Positions 44,819 through 53,155 of a stretch of DNA of 64,000 bases are shown here, one piece after another. The stretch spans positions 1,826,226-1,890,225 of the forward strand of contig JBCAYL010000001.1 in the NCBI GenBank assembly GCA_038533575.1, read 5' to 3'. The notes beneath the pieces are model-generated. The model was given only the letters and a program-made list of their open reading frames with translations. It ran no database searches and was not told where the DNA came from. Each line of letters starts with the position of its first letter. Within the stretch, counting starts at the first letter, position 1. The position numbers were made by a program, and so were the translations under genes. The DNA comes from Pseudomonadota bacterium. Its GTDB lineage: Bacteria > Pseudomonadota > Alphaproteobacteria > Rhodobacterales > Rhodobacteraceae.

Positions 44819-45973
44819 TTAGGATCCCAAAGCTTGGGACAGCGTCATGGCGTTATGGCGCATCATGTCGACATAGGTCCCGGCTGGGCCATCCGAGCCT
44901 GAGAGAGCATCGGAATAGAGCGTCCCGCCGATGCTTGCGCCGGTCTCGTTGGCGATCTGCTCGAGAAGACGGTTGTCCGTGATCGTTTCGACGAAGACGG
45001 CCGAGATCCCCTCATCCCGAATCTGGGTGATGAGCTCCGCAACATCGGCGGCGGATGCCTCGCTCTCCGTGCTGAGCCCCTGTGGCGCTTCAAAGGTCAT
45101 GCCGTAGTGAGCTGCCAGATAGCCAAACGCATCGTGGGAGGTGACAACTGTCCGGCGGCTTTCCGGGATGGATGCCATCATCACATCGATCTCGGCCTCG
45201 AGCGCTTCGAGCTCCGCCACATAGGCCGCGCGGTTTTGATAGTAGCTGGCCGCGTTCTCTGGGTCGGCCTGCGCAAGGCCGGCGGTGATATTGTCGACGT
45301 AGACGACAGCGTTTTCGATCGTCAGCCAGGCATGGGGATCAAAGGCGCCATGGTCATGACCGGCATGGTCATGGTCGTGATCGTCATGCTCCTCCATGGA
45401 AGCCTGCTCGCCTTCATGATCATGGTCGTGATCGTCCCCGTGATCATGGTCATGATCCTCGGCAGACGCGGTCTCTTCACCATGGTCATGGTCATGATCA
45501 TGGTCATGGTCCACGGCAGATGCGGTCTCTTCTCCGTGGTCGTGATCGTGGTCATGATCATGATCTTCATCGGAGGCGTGCTCTTCATGGTCGCCGTGAT
45601 CATCATGTTCGTCGGAAAACTCGATTGCGTCGATGCCGACTGTTGCCACGACGAGGTCGCCATCGAAGGATGCCGCCTCGGCCAGGCGCTCCAGCCACCC
45701 CTCGAACTCGAGCCCGTTCGTGAAGAGAACATCGGCGCCAGCCACAGCCGAGGCTGCTTGCGGCGTCGGCTGGTAGACGTGGGCGTCTCCATTCGGCCCG
45801 ACGAGCGTGGTCAATGCGATGTGCTCACCACCGATGCGCGCGACCATGTCCCCAAGAATGGAGAAGGTTGCAACGACCGGGATCGGTTCGTCTGCCGATG
45901 CAACGCCCGGCGCGAGAAGTGATGCCGCCACGAGGGCGGTTGCGGATTTCAGAAGCGAGCGACGAGTGGACAT
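44819..45973 (-). CDS. znuA: zinc ABC transporter substrate-binding protein with long His-rich loop
   Basis: A periplasmic cluster 9 metal-binding protein of 384 residues. Signal peptide residues 1-27 contain TRRSLLK, close to a Tat motif. Metal-ligand regions are AHVYQPTP (His65), the His in HAWLTIENA (residue 214) and SHDAFGYLAAHYG. Residues 121-209 form an Asp/His loop with about 26 histidines, typical of zinc-specific members and thought to gather or sense zinc. It is the last gene of the zur-znuCB operon. Manganese specificity is unlikely given the His loop and Zur. Confidence 0.93.
   Translation of the reverse strand: MSTRRSLLKSATALVAASLLAPGVASADEPIPVVATFSILGDMVARIGGEHIALTTLVGPNGDAHVYQPTPQAASAVAGADVLFTNGLEFEGWLERLAEAASFDGDLVVATVGIDAIEFSDEHDDHGDHEEHASDEDHDHDHDHDHGEETASAVDHDHDHDHDHGEETASAEDHDHDHGDDHDHDHEGEQASMEEHDDHDHDHAGHDHGAFDPHAWLTIENAVVYVDNITAGLAQADPENAASYYQNRAAYVAELEALEAEIDVMMASIPESRRTVVTSHDAFGYLAAHYGMTFEAPQGLSTESEASAADVAELITQIRDEGISAVFVETITDNRLLEQIANETGASIGGTLYSDALSGSDGPAGTYVDMMRHNAMTLSQALGS
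45461..45568 (-). repeat. 54-bp tandem duplication in the znuA His loop
   Basis: Two adjacent 54-bp units (starting at 45461 and 45515) encode an 18-residue repeat made of five Asp-His pairs and GEETASA. The copies differ at several third positions, so the duplication is not very recent. Confidence 0.85.
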
Positions 45974-45982
45974 GAATTCTCC

Positions 45983-46852
45983 TCAGGTTTCGTAGTGACA
46001 GCGTGGAAGAAGCTGGGGGATGACCCCCCCCACGGGACCCACAAAAAGCGAGACCCCATAGATGACCCCCGCGACGAGAATGATCGCGGGGCCGGAGGGG
46101 AGGCTGTAGTGGTAAGACAAGAGAAGACCGACCGCGCTGGACAGGACAGCGACCAGAACCGAGACCCCCATGAGCCCCCCGATACTGGGTGTCCAAAAGC
46201 GCGCGGCGGCGGCTGGAAGGATCAGGATGCCCACGGCCATGAGTGTCCCCAGGGCGTGAAAACCGCCGACGAGGTTCATCACGACGAGGGTCAGGAAGAT
46301 GAAGTGGGTCAGTGCGCTCATGCCACTCACCGAGCGCAGGAATTGCGGGTCCGCACATTCGAGGACAAGCGGGCGAAAGATCACAGCAAGCATCAGCAAC
46401 GAGATGCTCGCGATGCTGCACAGCAAGATCAGGGCCGCATCGTCGAGCGCGAGCACGGTGCCGAAGAGCACATGCATTAGGTCAACATTACTGCCGCGCG
46501 TTGACACGATGAGAACACCTATCGCGAGAGAAATGAGGTAGAAGGCCGCCAGGCTGGCATCTTCCTTGATCGCGGTCATGCGGCTCACGACCCCGGATGC
46601 AATCGCGACAAGCATACCGGCGATGAGCCCGCCGATCGTCATGGCTCCAAGGGACAACCCGGAAATCAGAAAGCCGACCGCCGCGCCGGGCAGGATGGCG
46701 TGCGCCATGGCGTCTCCGGTCAAGCTCATGCGTCTGAGCATGAGAAAGACGCCAACGGGGGTCGCTCCGACCGAAATCGCGATGCAGCCCAGCAACGCGC
46801 GGCGCATGAACCCGAACTCCGCGAACGGCGCTATGATCGCGTCGTAGATCAC
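45983..46852 (-). CDS. znuB: zinc ABC transporter permease
   Basis: A cluster 9 metal permease of 289 residues with about eight hydrophobic segments. Conserved stretches are GVFLMLRRMSLTGDAMAHAILPGAA and SRGSNVDLMHVLFGTVL, with MAVGILILPAAAARF towards the C-terminus. The start is GTG 46852, forming GTGA with the znuC stop. It is nine bases upstream of znuA, so the importer subunits are made from one transcript. Confidence 0.92.
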   Translation of the reverse strand: MIYDAIIAPFAEFGFMRRALLGCIAISVGATPVGVFLMLRRMSLTGDAMAHAILPGAAVGFLISGLSLGAMTIGGLIAGMLVAIASGVVSRMTAIKEDASLAAFYLISLAIGVLIVSTRGSNVDLMHVLFGTVLALDDAALILLCSIASISLLMLAVIFRPLVLECADPQFLRSVSGMSALTHFIFLTLVVMNLVGGFHALGTLMAVGILILPAAAARFWTPSIGGLMGVSVLVAVLSSAVGLLLSYHYSLPSGPAIILVAGVIYGVSLFVGPVGGVIPQLLPRCHYET

Positions 46853-47589
46853 GCCGCGGTCTTCGTGCAGATCTCGAGGCGGTCGTCCACAGCCTCGCAG
46901 AGCACGCGCGCGCGGCGATGGTTCTCGACGGTCATGACATCGCGTGTCGGTCCATGCGCGACCAGTTCTCGCGCGAGAAGCATCGTCTCCGGGAAGTGTG
47001 AGCGAACGATCTCATGGTCATGGAGCACGGCCATGACGGTGCGGCCCTCCCCGTGCCAGCCGCGGACGACCGAAATGAGATCTGTCATGGTCCGGGCGTC
47101 GATCGCGGAAAAGGGCTCGTCGAGGAGCACGAGCTTTGCGTCTTGCAGAAGTAAGCGGGCGAAGAGCGCGCGCTGCATTTGCCCTCCGGAGAGGGTATCG
47201 ATTGACCGGCCCTCCAAGCCCGTTAGCCCCACGACTGCCACGGCTTCTTCTATCTTTGCTCTATGGCGGCGAGTGAGCCAGCCGAACGCCCCGACCTCGT
47301 GCCAGAGGCCCATCGCCACGAGGTCCATGACGGATAGAGGAAAGCTCCGGTCGATCTCGGATTGCTGCGGGAGATACGCCACCTCATCGCGTTTGATCCC
47401 ACGAAAGCTGACCCGCCCTTCCAGTGGAACGAGGGCTCCAGTCAGACCTTTGAGAAGGGTAGACTTTCCCGCGCCATTCGGCCCCACGATCGCGGTGAGG
47501 CTGCCGTCTTTGATCTCTGCATCGAGATGATGCACGGCCGGGTGGCGGTTATAGCCGAGTGTCAGGTCGTCGAACGCAAGCGCGGTCAT
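46849..47589 (-). CDS. znuC: zinc ABC transporter ATP-binding protein
   Basis: An importer ATPase of 246 residues: Walker A GPNGAGKST, Q-loop in YLPQQSEID, signature LSGGQMQRA, Walker B LVLLDEPFSAID, and switch His in VLHDHE. ATG 47589 is preferred over an upstream in-frame start at 47646 because it carries GGAG and forms an ATGA overlap with the small membrane ORF before it. Confidence 0.93.
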   Translation of the reverse strand: MTALAFDDLTLGYNRHPAVHHLDAEIKDGSLTAIVGPNGAGKSTLLKGLTGALVPLEGRVSFRGIKRDEVAYLPQQSEIDRSFPLSVMDLVAMGLWHEVGAFGWLTRRHRAKIEEAVAVVGLTGLEGRSIDTLSGGQMQRALFARLLLQDAKLVLLDEPFSAIDARTMTDLISVVRGWHGEGRTVMAVLHDHEIVRSHFPETMLLARELVAHGPTRDVMTVENHRRARVLCEAVDDRLEICTKTAA

Positions 47590-47732
47590 TGGAACAGCTC
47601 CGCGACAGGGCCCGGCATCCCGGTGGCCCAGAAAAATCCGGCCCAAAGCAGAAGGATCACGGCCCCTGCCACGGCAAGTCTACTGCCCGCTCCGGCGAGG
47701 AGAAGGCCCGGCCACCGATGGGAACCCTTCAT
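47586..47732 (-). CDS. 48-residue single-pass membrane protein between zur and znuC
   Basis: A short ORF of 48 codons begins at ATG 47732 with GGAGGA nine bases upstream. It overlaps the zur stop (ATGA) at one end and the znuC start (ATGA) at the other. The peptide has a basic N-terminus (MKGSHRWPG), one membrane helix at about residues 18-37 (VAGAVILLLWAGFFWA) and a short polar tail. Both overlaps and the strong ribosome site argue that it is translated. I do not recognise a family. By place it could assist or regulate the zinc importer; that is inference. Confidence 0.65.
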   Translation of the reverse strand: MKGSHRWPGLLLAGAGSRLAVAGAVILLLWAGFFWATGMPGPVAELFQ

Positions 47733-48130
47733 TGCGTGGCGTCCTCCGGGGAGCAATCCGCGCAAGTACCGTGGACTTCCACCACGTGCCGCTTTGCAGA
47801 AAACCCTTTGCTTCCAATTGCTTCCGCCATAGTAGCTAGCAACTCAGGAGCCACGGTTTCTTCCACTGAGCCACAATCATCACAGATGGAAATGATGGCC
47901 TCGTGCCCGGCCTCTTCGCACTGACAGGGAATGTAGGCGTTCAAGGACTCGAGGCGGTGGATCAGGGACTTCTCGGTCAGTGCTGCGAGCACCCGATACA
48001 CGGTTGTCGGCGCCATTTTCGGCGTCGTTGACCGCAATTCTGCGAGGATGTCGTAGGCCGACAGCGGGCCATCCGCGCTGCGCAGCGCGTCCAAGACCTC
48101 TGCCTGCAGAGCCTCTCCACGTTTACCCAT
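47729..48130 (-). CDS. zur: Fur-family zinc regulator
   Basis: A Fur-type repressor of 133 residues. The N-terminal winged helix includes SAYDILAELRSTTPKMAPTTVYRVLAAL, and the C-terminal domain has the structural zinc Cys pairs CDDCG and CADC. The regulatory-site residues are around CQCEEAGHEAII. Lying first in the zinc importer operon with a palindrome upstream makes Zur the likely identity rather than Fur or Mur. It should repress its own operon when zinc is plentiful. Confidence 0.92.
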   Translation of the reverse strand: MGKRGEALQAEVLDALRSADGPLSAYDILAELRSTTPKMAPTTVYRVLAALTEKSLIHRLESLNAYIPCQCEEAGHEAIISICDDCGSVEETVAPELLATMAEAIGSKGFSAKRHVVEVHGTCADCSPEDATQ

Positions 48131-48156
48131 GTCGTTCCGCCTTCAAGGTGACGCCG

Positions 48157-48175
48157 AATGTTATACCATTACATT
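48157..48175. promoter_or_regulatory. putative Zur box
   Basis: AATGTTAT-acc-ATTACATT is a 19-bp near-perfect dyad, with one mismatched arm pair, 27 bases upstream of the zur ATG. Its length, AT-rich form and place fit a Zur operator controlling zur-znuCBA. Confidence 0.6.
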
Positions 48176-48400
48176 TTTCGAATGCCAGTGGAACACTCCG
48201 CTTTTCTTTCGTCTCTCCGCGCGCGTGGCGATGAAAACGGGGCATGTTCAACAAAGCAAACCTGCGCCTTGCCGTCATCTCGGCCACCTCGCTGCTCCGG
48301 GTTTCCGCTTGCGACGCCGATGGAAAGCCCTAGGGTCCCGCCGCAGAGGAAGGTGCAGGCTCTGCACCACTTCAAAGACGAACGTTAGGGAGGATGAAGA

Positions 48401-49396
48401 ATGTTCGGACATATCAAGGCGACTGCTGTCACGGTCACGGCTGCACTCACCGCCACGGCGGCATTCGCTGACGGTCACGTGGATCGCACCGGCTGGCCTG
48501 AGAGCTTCACCGTCGGGACCGCCTCGCAGGGCGGCACCTATTTCGCTTACGGCTCCGGCTGGGCAAATCTCGTGGCTGAAGAGCTGGGCCTGTCTGGCGG
48601 CGGCGAAGTCACCGGAGGCCCGATGCAGAACATGGCGCTCGTCCACACGGGCGAAGCACAGTTCGGCATGACGACGATGGGCCCCGCGGCGGAATCCCTT
48701 CAGGGGACCAACCCGATCGCCCCCGGCCTCCAGATGAACAACGCCTGCGCGATGTTCCCCATGTATCAGACGCCTTTCTCTGTAACGGCGCTTTCGTCTT
48801 CGGGCATCACGTCTATCGCCGATATCCCGGACGGTGCGCGCATCGGCTTCGGTCCGGCGGGCTCCACCTCCGACACCTACTTCCCGCGCATGATGGAAGA
48901 GCTTGGCGTTAACTTCGAGCGCCGCAACGGTGGCTGGACCGACCTCGGCGGACAGCTGCAGGACGGCCTGCTCGATGTGATCGCGTTTGCCGCCGGTGTC
49001 CCGGTGCCCGCCGTCAGCCAGCTCGAAGTGCAAACGGATGTGAACATCATCGAGTTCACGGAGGACGAGCAGGCGACGATCCTAGGCGCATTCCCGGTGT
49101 CTCAGTTCAATATCGCCGCGGACACGTACACGACCCTCGAGAGCGACGCGCGTTCGGTCTCCATGTGGAACTTCGCCATCGCGAACTGCGATCTGCCCGA
49201 AAGCTTCGTAGAGGCTGTCGTGGATGTGGTGATGTCCGATAACGAGCGTATGGTGAACATTCACAAGGCCGCGCGCTCCACCCTGCCCGAGAACTGGGAC
49301 AAGAACGGCGTCCTCATGTGGCACCCCGGTGCTGCCAAGTGGTTCACCGAGAATGCCGGTGCGACGATCGATGCAAGCATGATCTTCGGCGGCTAA
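48401..49396 (+). CDS. TAXI-family TRAP transporter solute-binding protein
   Basis: A 331-residue periplasmic protein with a signal peptide (about residues 1-23, ending AAFA). TAXI-type features include FTVGTASQGGTYFAYGSGWANL and IGFGPAGSTSDTYFPRMMEELG. TAXI proteins work with fused TRAP permeases, and one is encoded next. GGAGG precedes the ATG by eight bases. The leader contains a 7-bp hairpin GGTGCAG/CTGCACC at 48352-48368. Substrates of TAXI systems are organic acids or amino acids; none can be fixed here. Confidence 0.93.
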   Translation: MFGHIKATAVTVTAALTATAAFADGHVDRTGWPESFTVGTASQGGTYFAYGSGWANLVAEELGLSGGGEVTGGPMQNMALVHTGEAQFGMTTMGPAAESLQGTNPIAPGLQMNNACAMFPMYQTPFSVTALSSSGITSIADIPDGARIGFGPAGSTSDTYFPRMMEELGVNFERRNGGWTDLGGQLQDGLLDVIAFAAGVPVPAVSQLEVQTDVNIIEFTEDEQATILGAFPVSQFNIAADTYTTLESDARSVSMWNFAIANCDLPESFVEAVVDVVMSDNERMVNIHKAARSTLPENWDKNGVLMWHPGAAKWFTENAGATIDASMIFGG

Positions 49397-49430
49397 GACT
49401 GGCTCTTTCCAGTTGAAGGGTTAAACATGG

Positions 49431-49460
49431 GTCCGCGCTTCCTCGGGAGCGCGGACTTTT
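49431..49460 (+). terminator. stem-loop terminator/attenuator between TRAP genes
   Basis: GTCCGCGC (49431-49438) pairs with GCGCGGAC (49449-49456), followed by TTTT. Placed between the binding-protein and permease genes, it probably lowers read-through so that more binding protein than permease is made. Confidence 0.75.
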
Positions 49461-49529
49461 CATTCGACGCGGGAGAAACCCGCGCGAGATGACCGAAAGG
49501 GCGCTGAACGACAGCGCGCAGGGGGACAG

Positions 49530-51809
49530 ATGGCCGACAAAAGCGCTCAGTTGAACGATCTCGATGAGGAAGAGGCGCTCATCGCGGATGGCGTGGATGA
49601 AGAGCCTGTCGAAGGCAATCGACGGCTCTTCGATGGCACCTCCCTCATCTTCGTCGCCAGCCTCGCGACCATCTACGCGGCCTTCCACATGCTCGCGCTC
49701 AACGGCGTCTCCATCTCGAACCTCACGGGTGTCGAGATCGGCTTCCTGCCTCAGTTCCCACTGGAAACCTGGAATTTCCGCATCATCCATGTGGCCGGGG
49801 CCCTGGCGCTCGGATTTCTGATATTCTCAGCACACCGGTTTGCCGACGACGCAAAACCCTCACCAAGCATCGTAACCTACGCTTCAGCGCTTTGCGTCAT
49901 TCCCGCCGTCATCGCAGGTGTCACGGCCATTGGCTTTGCCAACACCATCGCATCCGGAACACTCCCCGAGATGGGGGGGCTGACCACGTGGGCCGCCTTT
50001 CCCGGCACGGAGATCTATCAGGCCGAAGTCACCTGGTTCGGCATCCCGCTCCTGATTGCCACTTTCGGCGCGCTGGTCCTCGGCTGGTTCGAACGGAGAG
50101 AGCGCAGCCAGTTTGCCGCGTCTGATGCGGTCCTTGCCTTGTGCGGGATCGTGGTGGCTCTCTACCTCGTCGCGATCTACGGAACCGCCGCGCGCAACGC
50201 GGTGGGCACACCTTTCGTGCCAATCGGCATCGCGTTCGCCGCCACGGCAGGCTCCGCATTAATCCTCGAGCTGACGCGCCGTGTGGCGGGCCTTGCCCTC
50301 GTCATCATCACAGCGGTCTTTCTCCTCTACACCTTCACCGCGCACCTGCTTCCCGGCATTCTGGCGGTCCAAAGCCCCTACAGCTGGCAGCGCTTCTTTG
50401 GGCACGTGTATTCCGACGCGGGCATCCTCGGGCCGACTACGGCGGTGTCCTCCACCTACATCATCTTGTTCATTATCTTCGCCGCGTTTCTGCAGGCCTC
50501 GAAGGTGGGTGACTACTTCGTCAACTTCGCCTTCGCCGCGGCAGGACGCGCGCGCGGCGGCCCGGCCAAGGTGGCGATCTTTGCCTCGGGCCTTATGGGC
50601 ATGATCAACGGAACGTCCGCAGGCAATGTCGTGGCGACCGGCTCGCTCACCATCCCGCTCATGAAAAAGGTGGGCTACCACAAGAAGACCGCCGGCGCCG
50701 TGGAAGCCGCCGCCTCCACCGGTGGCCAGATCATGCCGCCGATCATGGGCGCGGGCGCCTTCATCATGGCCGAGATCACCGGCATTCCCTACCAGGAGAT
50801 CGCGATCGCGGCGATCATCCCGGCCGTGCTCTACTTCGTCTCCGTCTACTTCATGGTCGACTTCGAGGCCGCAAAGCTCGGCATGCGCGGCATGCGCGAG
50901 GACGAGCTGCCCAAGCTCAACAAGATGCTGCGGCAGGTCTACCTGTTCGTGCCAATCATCATCCTGATCTACGCGCTCTTTCTGGGCTACTCGGTCATTC
51001 GGGCTGGCACGCTGGCGACCGTGGCTGCGGCTGTCGTCAGCTGGCTCACGCCTCATCGCATGGGACTGAAATCCATACTCAAGGCGTTCGAACTTGCGGG
51101 CGTCATGTCGATCCAGATCATCGCGGTCTGCGCCTGCGCTGGCATCATCGTCGGCGTCATCTCCCTCACAGGTGTGGGCGCACGCTTCTCCGCCGTATTG
51201 CTCGATCTGGCGGCCACGTCGCAGCTTCTGGCGCTCTTCTTTGCCATGTGTATCGCGATCCTTCTCGGCATGGGGATGCCCACGACAGCTGCCTATGCCG
51301 TGGCTGCGTCGGTTGTCGCACCGGGCCTCGTGCAGCTCGGCATCCCCCAACTCACCGCGCATTTCTTTGTGTTTTACTTCGCGGTCCTTTCAGCCATCAC
51401 TCCGCCCGTGGCTCTTGCGAGCTATGCTGCGGCAGGCATCTCCGGCGCAAACCCGATGGAGACGTCGGTGACATCATTCAAGATCGGCATCGCGGCCTTC
51501 ATCGTCCCCTTCATGTTCTTCTACAACGGCGCCCTTCTCATGGACGGCGAAACAGTGGAAATACTGCGCGCTGCCGTGACCGCCATCGTCGGGGTCTTCT
51601 TCCTCAGCTCCGGTGTCCAAGGGTGGTTCTTCGGCGGGCGCTCGGCATGGTTTGTTCGGCTGGGGGTCATTGTGGCCGCGCTCTTCATGATCGAGGGGGG
51701 CCTCGTCACGGATTTGATCGGCGTTGGAACAGCCGCAGCGATGCTGGCCATACAGCGTGTGTTCCGCCCCGATCCTTCCGCACCCATCCGAGTGAGAGGG
51801 GCGGACTGA
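49530..51809 (+). CDS. fused TRAP transporter permease (small plus large membrane subunits)
   Basis: A 759-residue membrane protein with an N-terminal small-subunit-like part and a large-subunit domain containing IFASGLMGMINGTSAGNVVATGS, AAASTGGQIMPPIMGAGAFIMAE and LGMGMPTTAAYAVAASVVAP. About 17-18 hydrophobic segments are visible. Fused permeases of this type pair with TAXI binding proteins. It would import substrate using an ion gradient, probably Na+. The ATG at 49530 is preceded by GGGGGAC. Confidence 0.93.
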   Translation: MADKSAQLNDLDEEEALIADGVDEEPVEGNRRLFDGTSLIFVASLATIYAAFHMLALNGVSISNLTGVEIGFLPQFPLETWNFRIIHVAGALALGFLIFSAHRFADDAKPSPSIVTYASALCVIPAVIAGVTAIGFANTIASGTLPEMGGLTTWAAFPGTEIYQAEVTWFGIPLLIATFGALVLGWFERRERSQFAASDAVLALCGIVVALYLVAIYGTAARNAVGTPFVPIGIAFAATAGSALILELTRRVAGLALVIITAVFLLYTFTAHLLPGILAVQSPYSWQRFFGHVYSDAGILGPTTAVSSTYIILFIIFAAFLQASKVGDYFVNFAFAAAGRARGGPAKVAIFASGLMGMINGTSAGNVVATGSLTIPLMKKVGYHKKTAGAVEAAASTGGQIMPPIMGAGAFIMAEITGIPYQEIAIAAIIPAVLYFVSVYFMVDFEAAKLGMRGMREDELPKLNKMLRQVYLFVPIIILIYALFLGYSVIRAGTLATVAAAVVSWLTPHRMGLKSILKAFELAGVMSIQIIAVCACAGIIVGVISLTGVGARFSAVLLDLAATSQLLALFFAMCIAILLGMGMPTTAAYAVAASVVAPGLVQLGIPQLTAHFFVFYFAVLSAITPPVALASYAAAGISGANPMETSVTSFKIGIAAFIVPFMFFYNGALLMDGETVEILRAAVTAIVGVFFLSSGVQGWFFGGRSAWFVRLGVIVAALFMIEGGLVTDLIGVGTAAAMLAIQRVFRPDPSAPIRVRGAD

Positions 51810-51842
51810 GCCGCACGTCCCAACTCTTCCTAGGGGAAATCG

Positions 51843-52337
51843 TCAGGCGTCGAAGCGCCCCTGCTCCACGTTCTTGTGCAAATGCGCCGCCGGGAAGACG
51901 CGCCCGTTCATGACACCCCACACGCCGGCAGGAAGAACCTGAGCGGCGACGACAGCGCCGCCGAGGTTGAACTCACCATCCGAGGAAAAAAGCGAGAACG
52001 GCCTCATGGCTCCTGTGAGCACGATGGTCTTGTCGCCGGTGCCCTGCCCTTCGAGATACCGAGCTGTGTCCTCCATGGTCCCCGTTCCGTGGGTGATGAC
52101 GACACTCTCCTCTGCGCAGGCCTTCACCGCGTTCGAGATCGCGGCGCGATCCGCATCCTCGAAGTGCAGGCTGTCTTTCAGCATCAGCACCTCCACGACG
52201 GGGAAATGGCAACGCCCGACGCGCAGCATCTCGGGAATGTGCGTCGCCCCATCGGGCGAAAAGCCAAGCGCTTCGGTCCGCGTGTCGTGGATCTTGTCGA
52301 TTGTGCCGCCGGTGACGAAGATGCGAACGTCTCTCAA
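51843..52337 (-). CDS. short asparaginase-family protein
   Basis: A 164-residue protein matching only the N-terminal domain of L-asparaginases. FVTGGTIDK holds the first catalytic Thr motif, and HGTGTMEDTARYL corresponds to HGTDT with Asp replaced by Gly. Full-length enzymes are about 330 residues with a C-terminal domain missing here. Activity is therefore doubtful. The start is TTG 52337, overlapping the iolB stop (TTGA), which makes it the third gene of an iolG-iolB operon; a link to inositol catabolism is only positional. Confidence 0.75.
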   Translation of the reverse strand: MRDVRIFVTGGTIDKIHDTRTEALGFSPDGATHIPEMLRVGRCHFPVVEVLMLKDSLHFEDADRAAISNAVKACAEESVVITHGTGTMEDTARYLEGQGTGDKTIVLTGAMRPFSLFSSDGEFNLGGAVVAAQVLPAGVWGVMNGRVFPAAHLHKNVEQGRFDA

Positions 52338-53143
52338 GTCGCATCCCGATCCATGATCCACTGCACCTCTGGCGCCGCGACGAAGCGCCATTTTCGAAGC
52401 GGCCCGGCCATGACGTTCAGGTAATACATTTCAAAGCCGTAGGGCGCGCCACAGGGGTGGTGGCCGCGAGGCACGAGAACGACGTCGCCATCCTGGACAG
52501 CCATCGTTTCATCCAAGGTGCCGTCATCGGTGTAGACCCGCTGGATCCCGAAACCGGTATTGGGATTGAGCCTGTGGTAATAGGTCTCTTCCAGGTAGGT
52601 AATGCGCGGGTAGTCATCCTCGTCATGGCGATGTGAGGGGTAGGATGACCAATGGCCCGCTGGGGTGAATACTTCTGTCACCAGCAGGCTATCCGCCACG
52701 TCCTCGGCTTCCATGGCGATGTTGTTGATGTAGCGTGTGTTCGTCCCCTTGCCGCGCTCTGTGAGGCTGATGCCGGACGGGCCTATCCGCTGGGCGTTAT
52801 GCCCCCCGTGACCCGGCGCAGAGCATACGGCAATCGTGCAATCCGTCTCTGCACGCGCGGTCCAGTCCGTGCCATTTGGCAAATAAAGACAATGAGGCGG
52901 AGACTTCTCGAAGACGTCCATCCGGTCGCCCAGCACACCCCAATCCTGTCCCGCGCCTTTAAGGTGCGCCTTGCCCTCCACGAGCACGATGATGACTTCC
53001 CGCCCGCCCGTCGTATCCGACGCGCTGTCCCCTTCCCGCAGGCGATGCAAGGAGAACCCGACATAGCGCCAACCCGCACTCTCCGGCGTGATGCGGTGCA
53101 CCTCGCCTCTCGTGCCGAATGGCTTTCGAAGCAGATTGGCCAT
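52334..53143 (-). CDS. iolB: 5-deoxy-glucuronate isomerase
   Basis: IolB converts 5-deoxyglucuronate to 5-dehydro-2-deoxygluconate in myo-inositol breakdown. The protein is 269 residues, normal length, a bicupin. Metal-site and family motifs include YPSHRHDEDDYPRITYLEETYYHRL split around residue 165-190 and VLVPRGHHPCGAPYGFEMYYLNVMAG at the C-terminal part. ATG 53143 is chosen, with GGAG about nine bases upstream. It is 12 bases after iolG. Confidence 0.94.
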   Translation of the reverse strand: MANLLRKPFGTRGEVHRITPESAGWRYVGFSLHRLREGDSASDTTGGREVIIVLVEGKAHLKGAGQDWGVLGDRMDVFEKSPPHCLYLPNGTDWTARAETDCTIAVCSAPGHGGHNAQRIGPSGISLTERGKGTNTRYINNIAMEAEDVADSLLVTEVFTPAGHWSSYPSHRHDEDDYPRITYLEETYYHRLNPNTGFGIQRVYTDDGTLDETMAVQDGDVVLVPRGHHPCGAPYGFEMYYLNVMAGPLRKWRFVAAPEVQWIMDRDAT

Positions 53144-53155
53144 GGGCATCGTCTC

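Noticed and set aside
45107-45922. plus-strand frame rich in Val/Met/Ile, resembling a membrane protein
   Set aside because: It is the antisense of the Asp-His repeats of znuA (GATCAT/ATGGTC codons), which always yields Met/Val/Ile runs.
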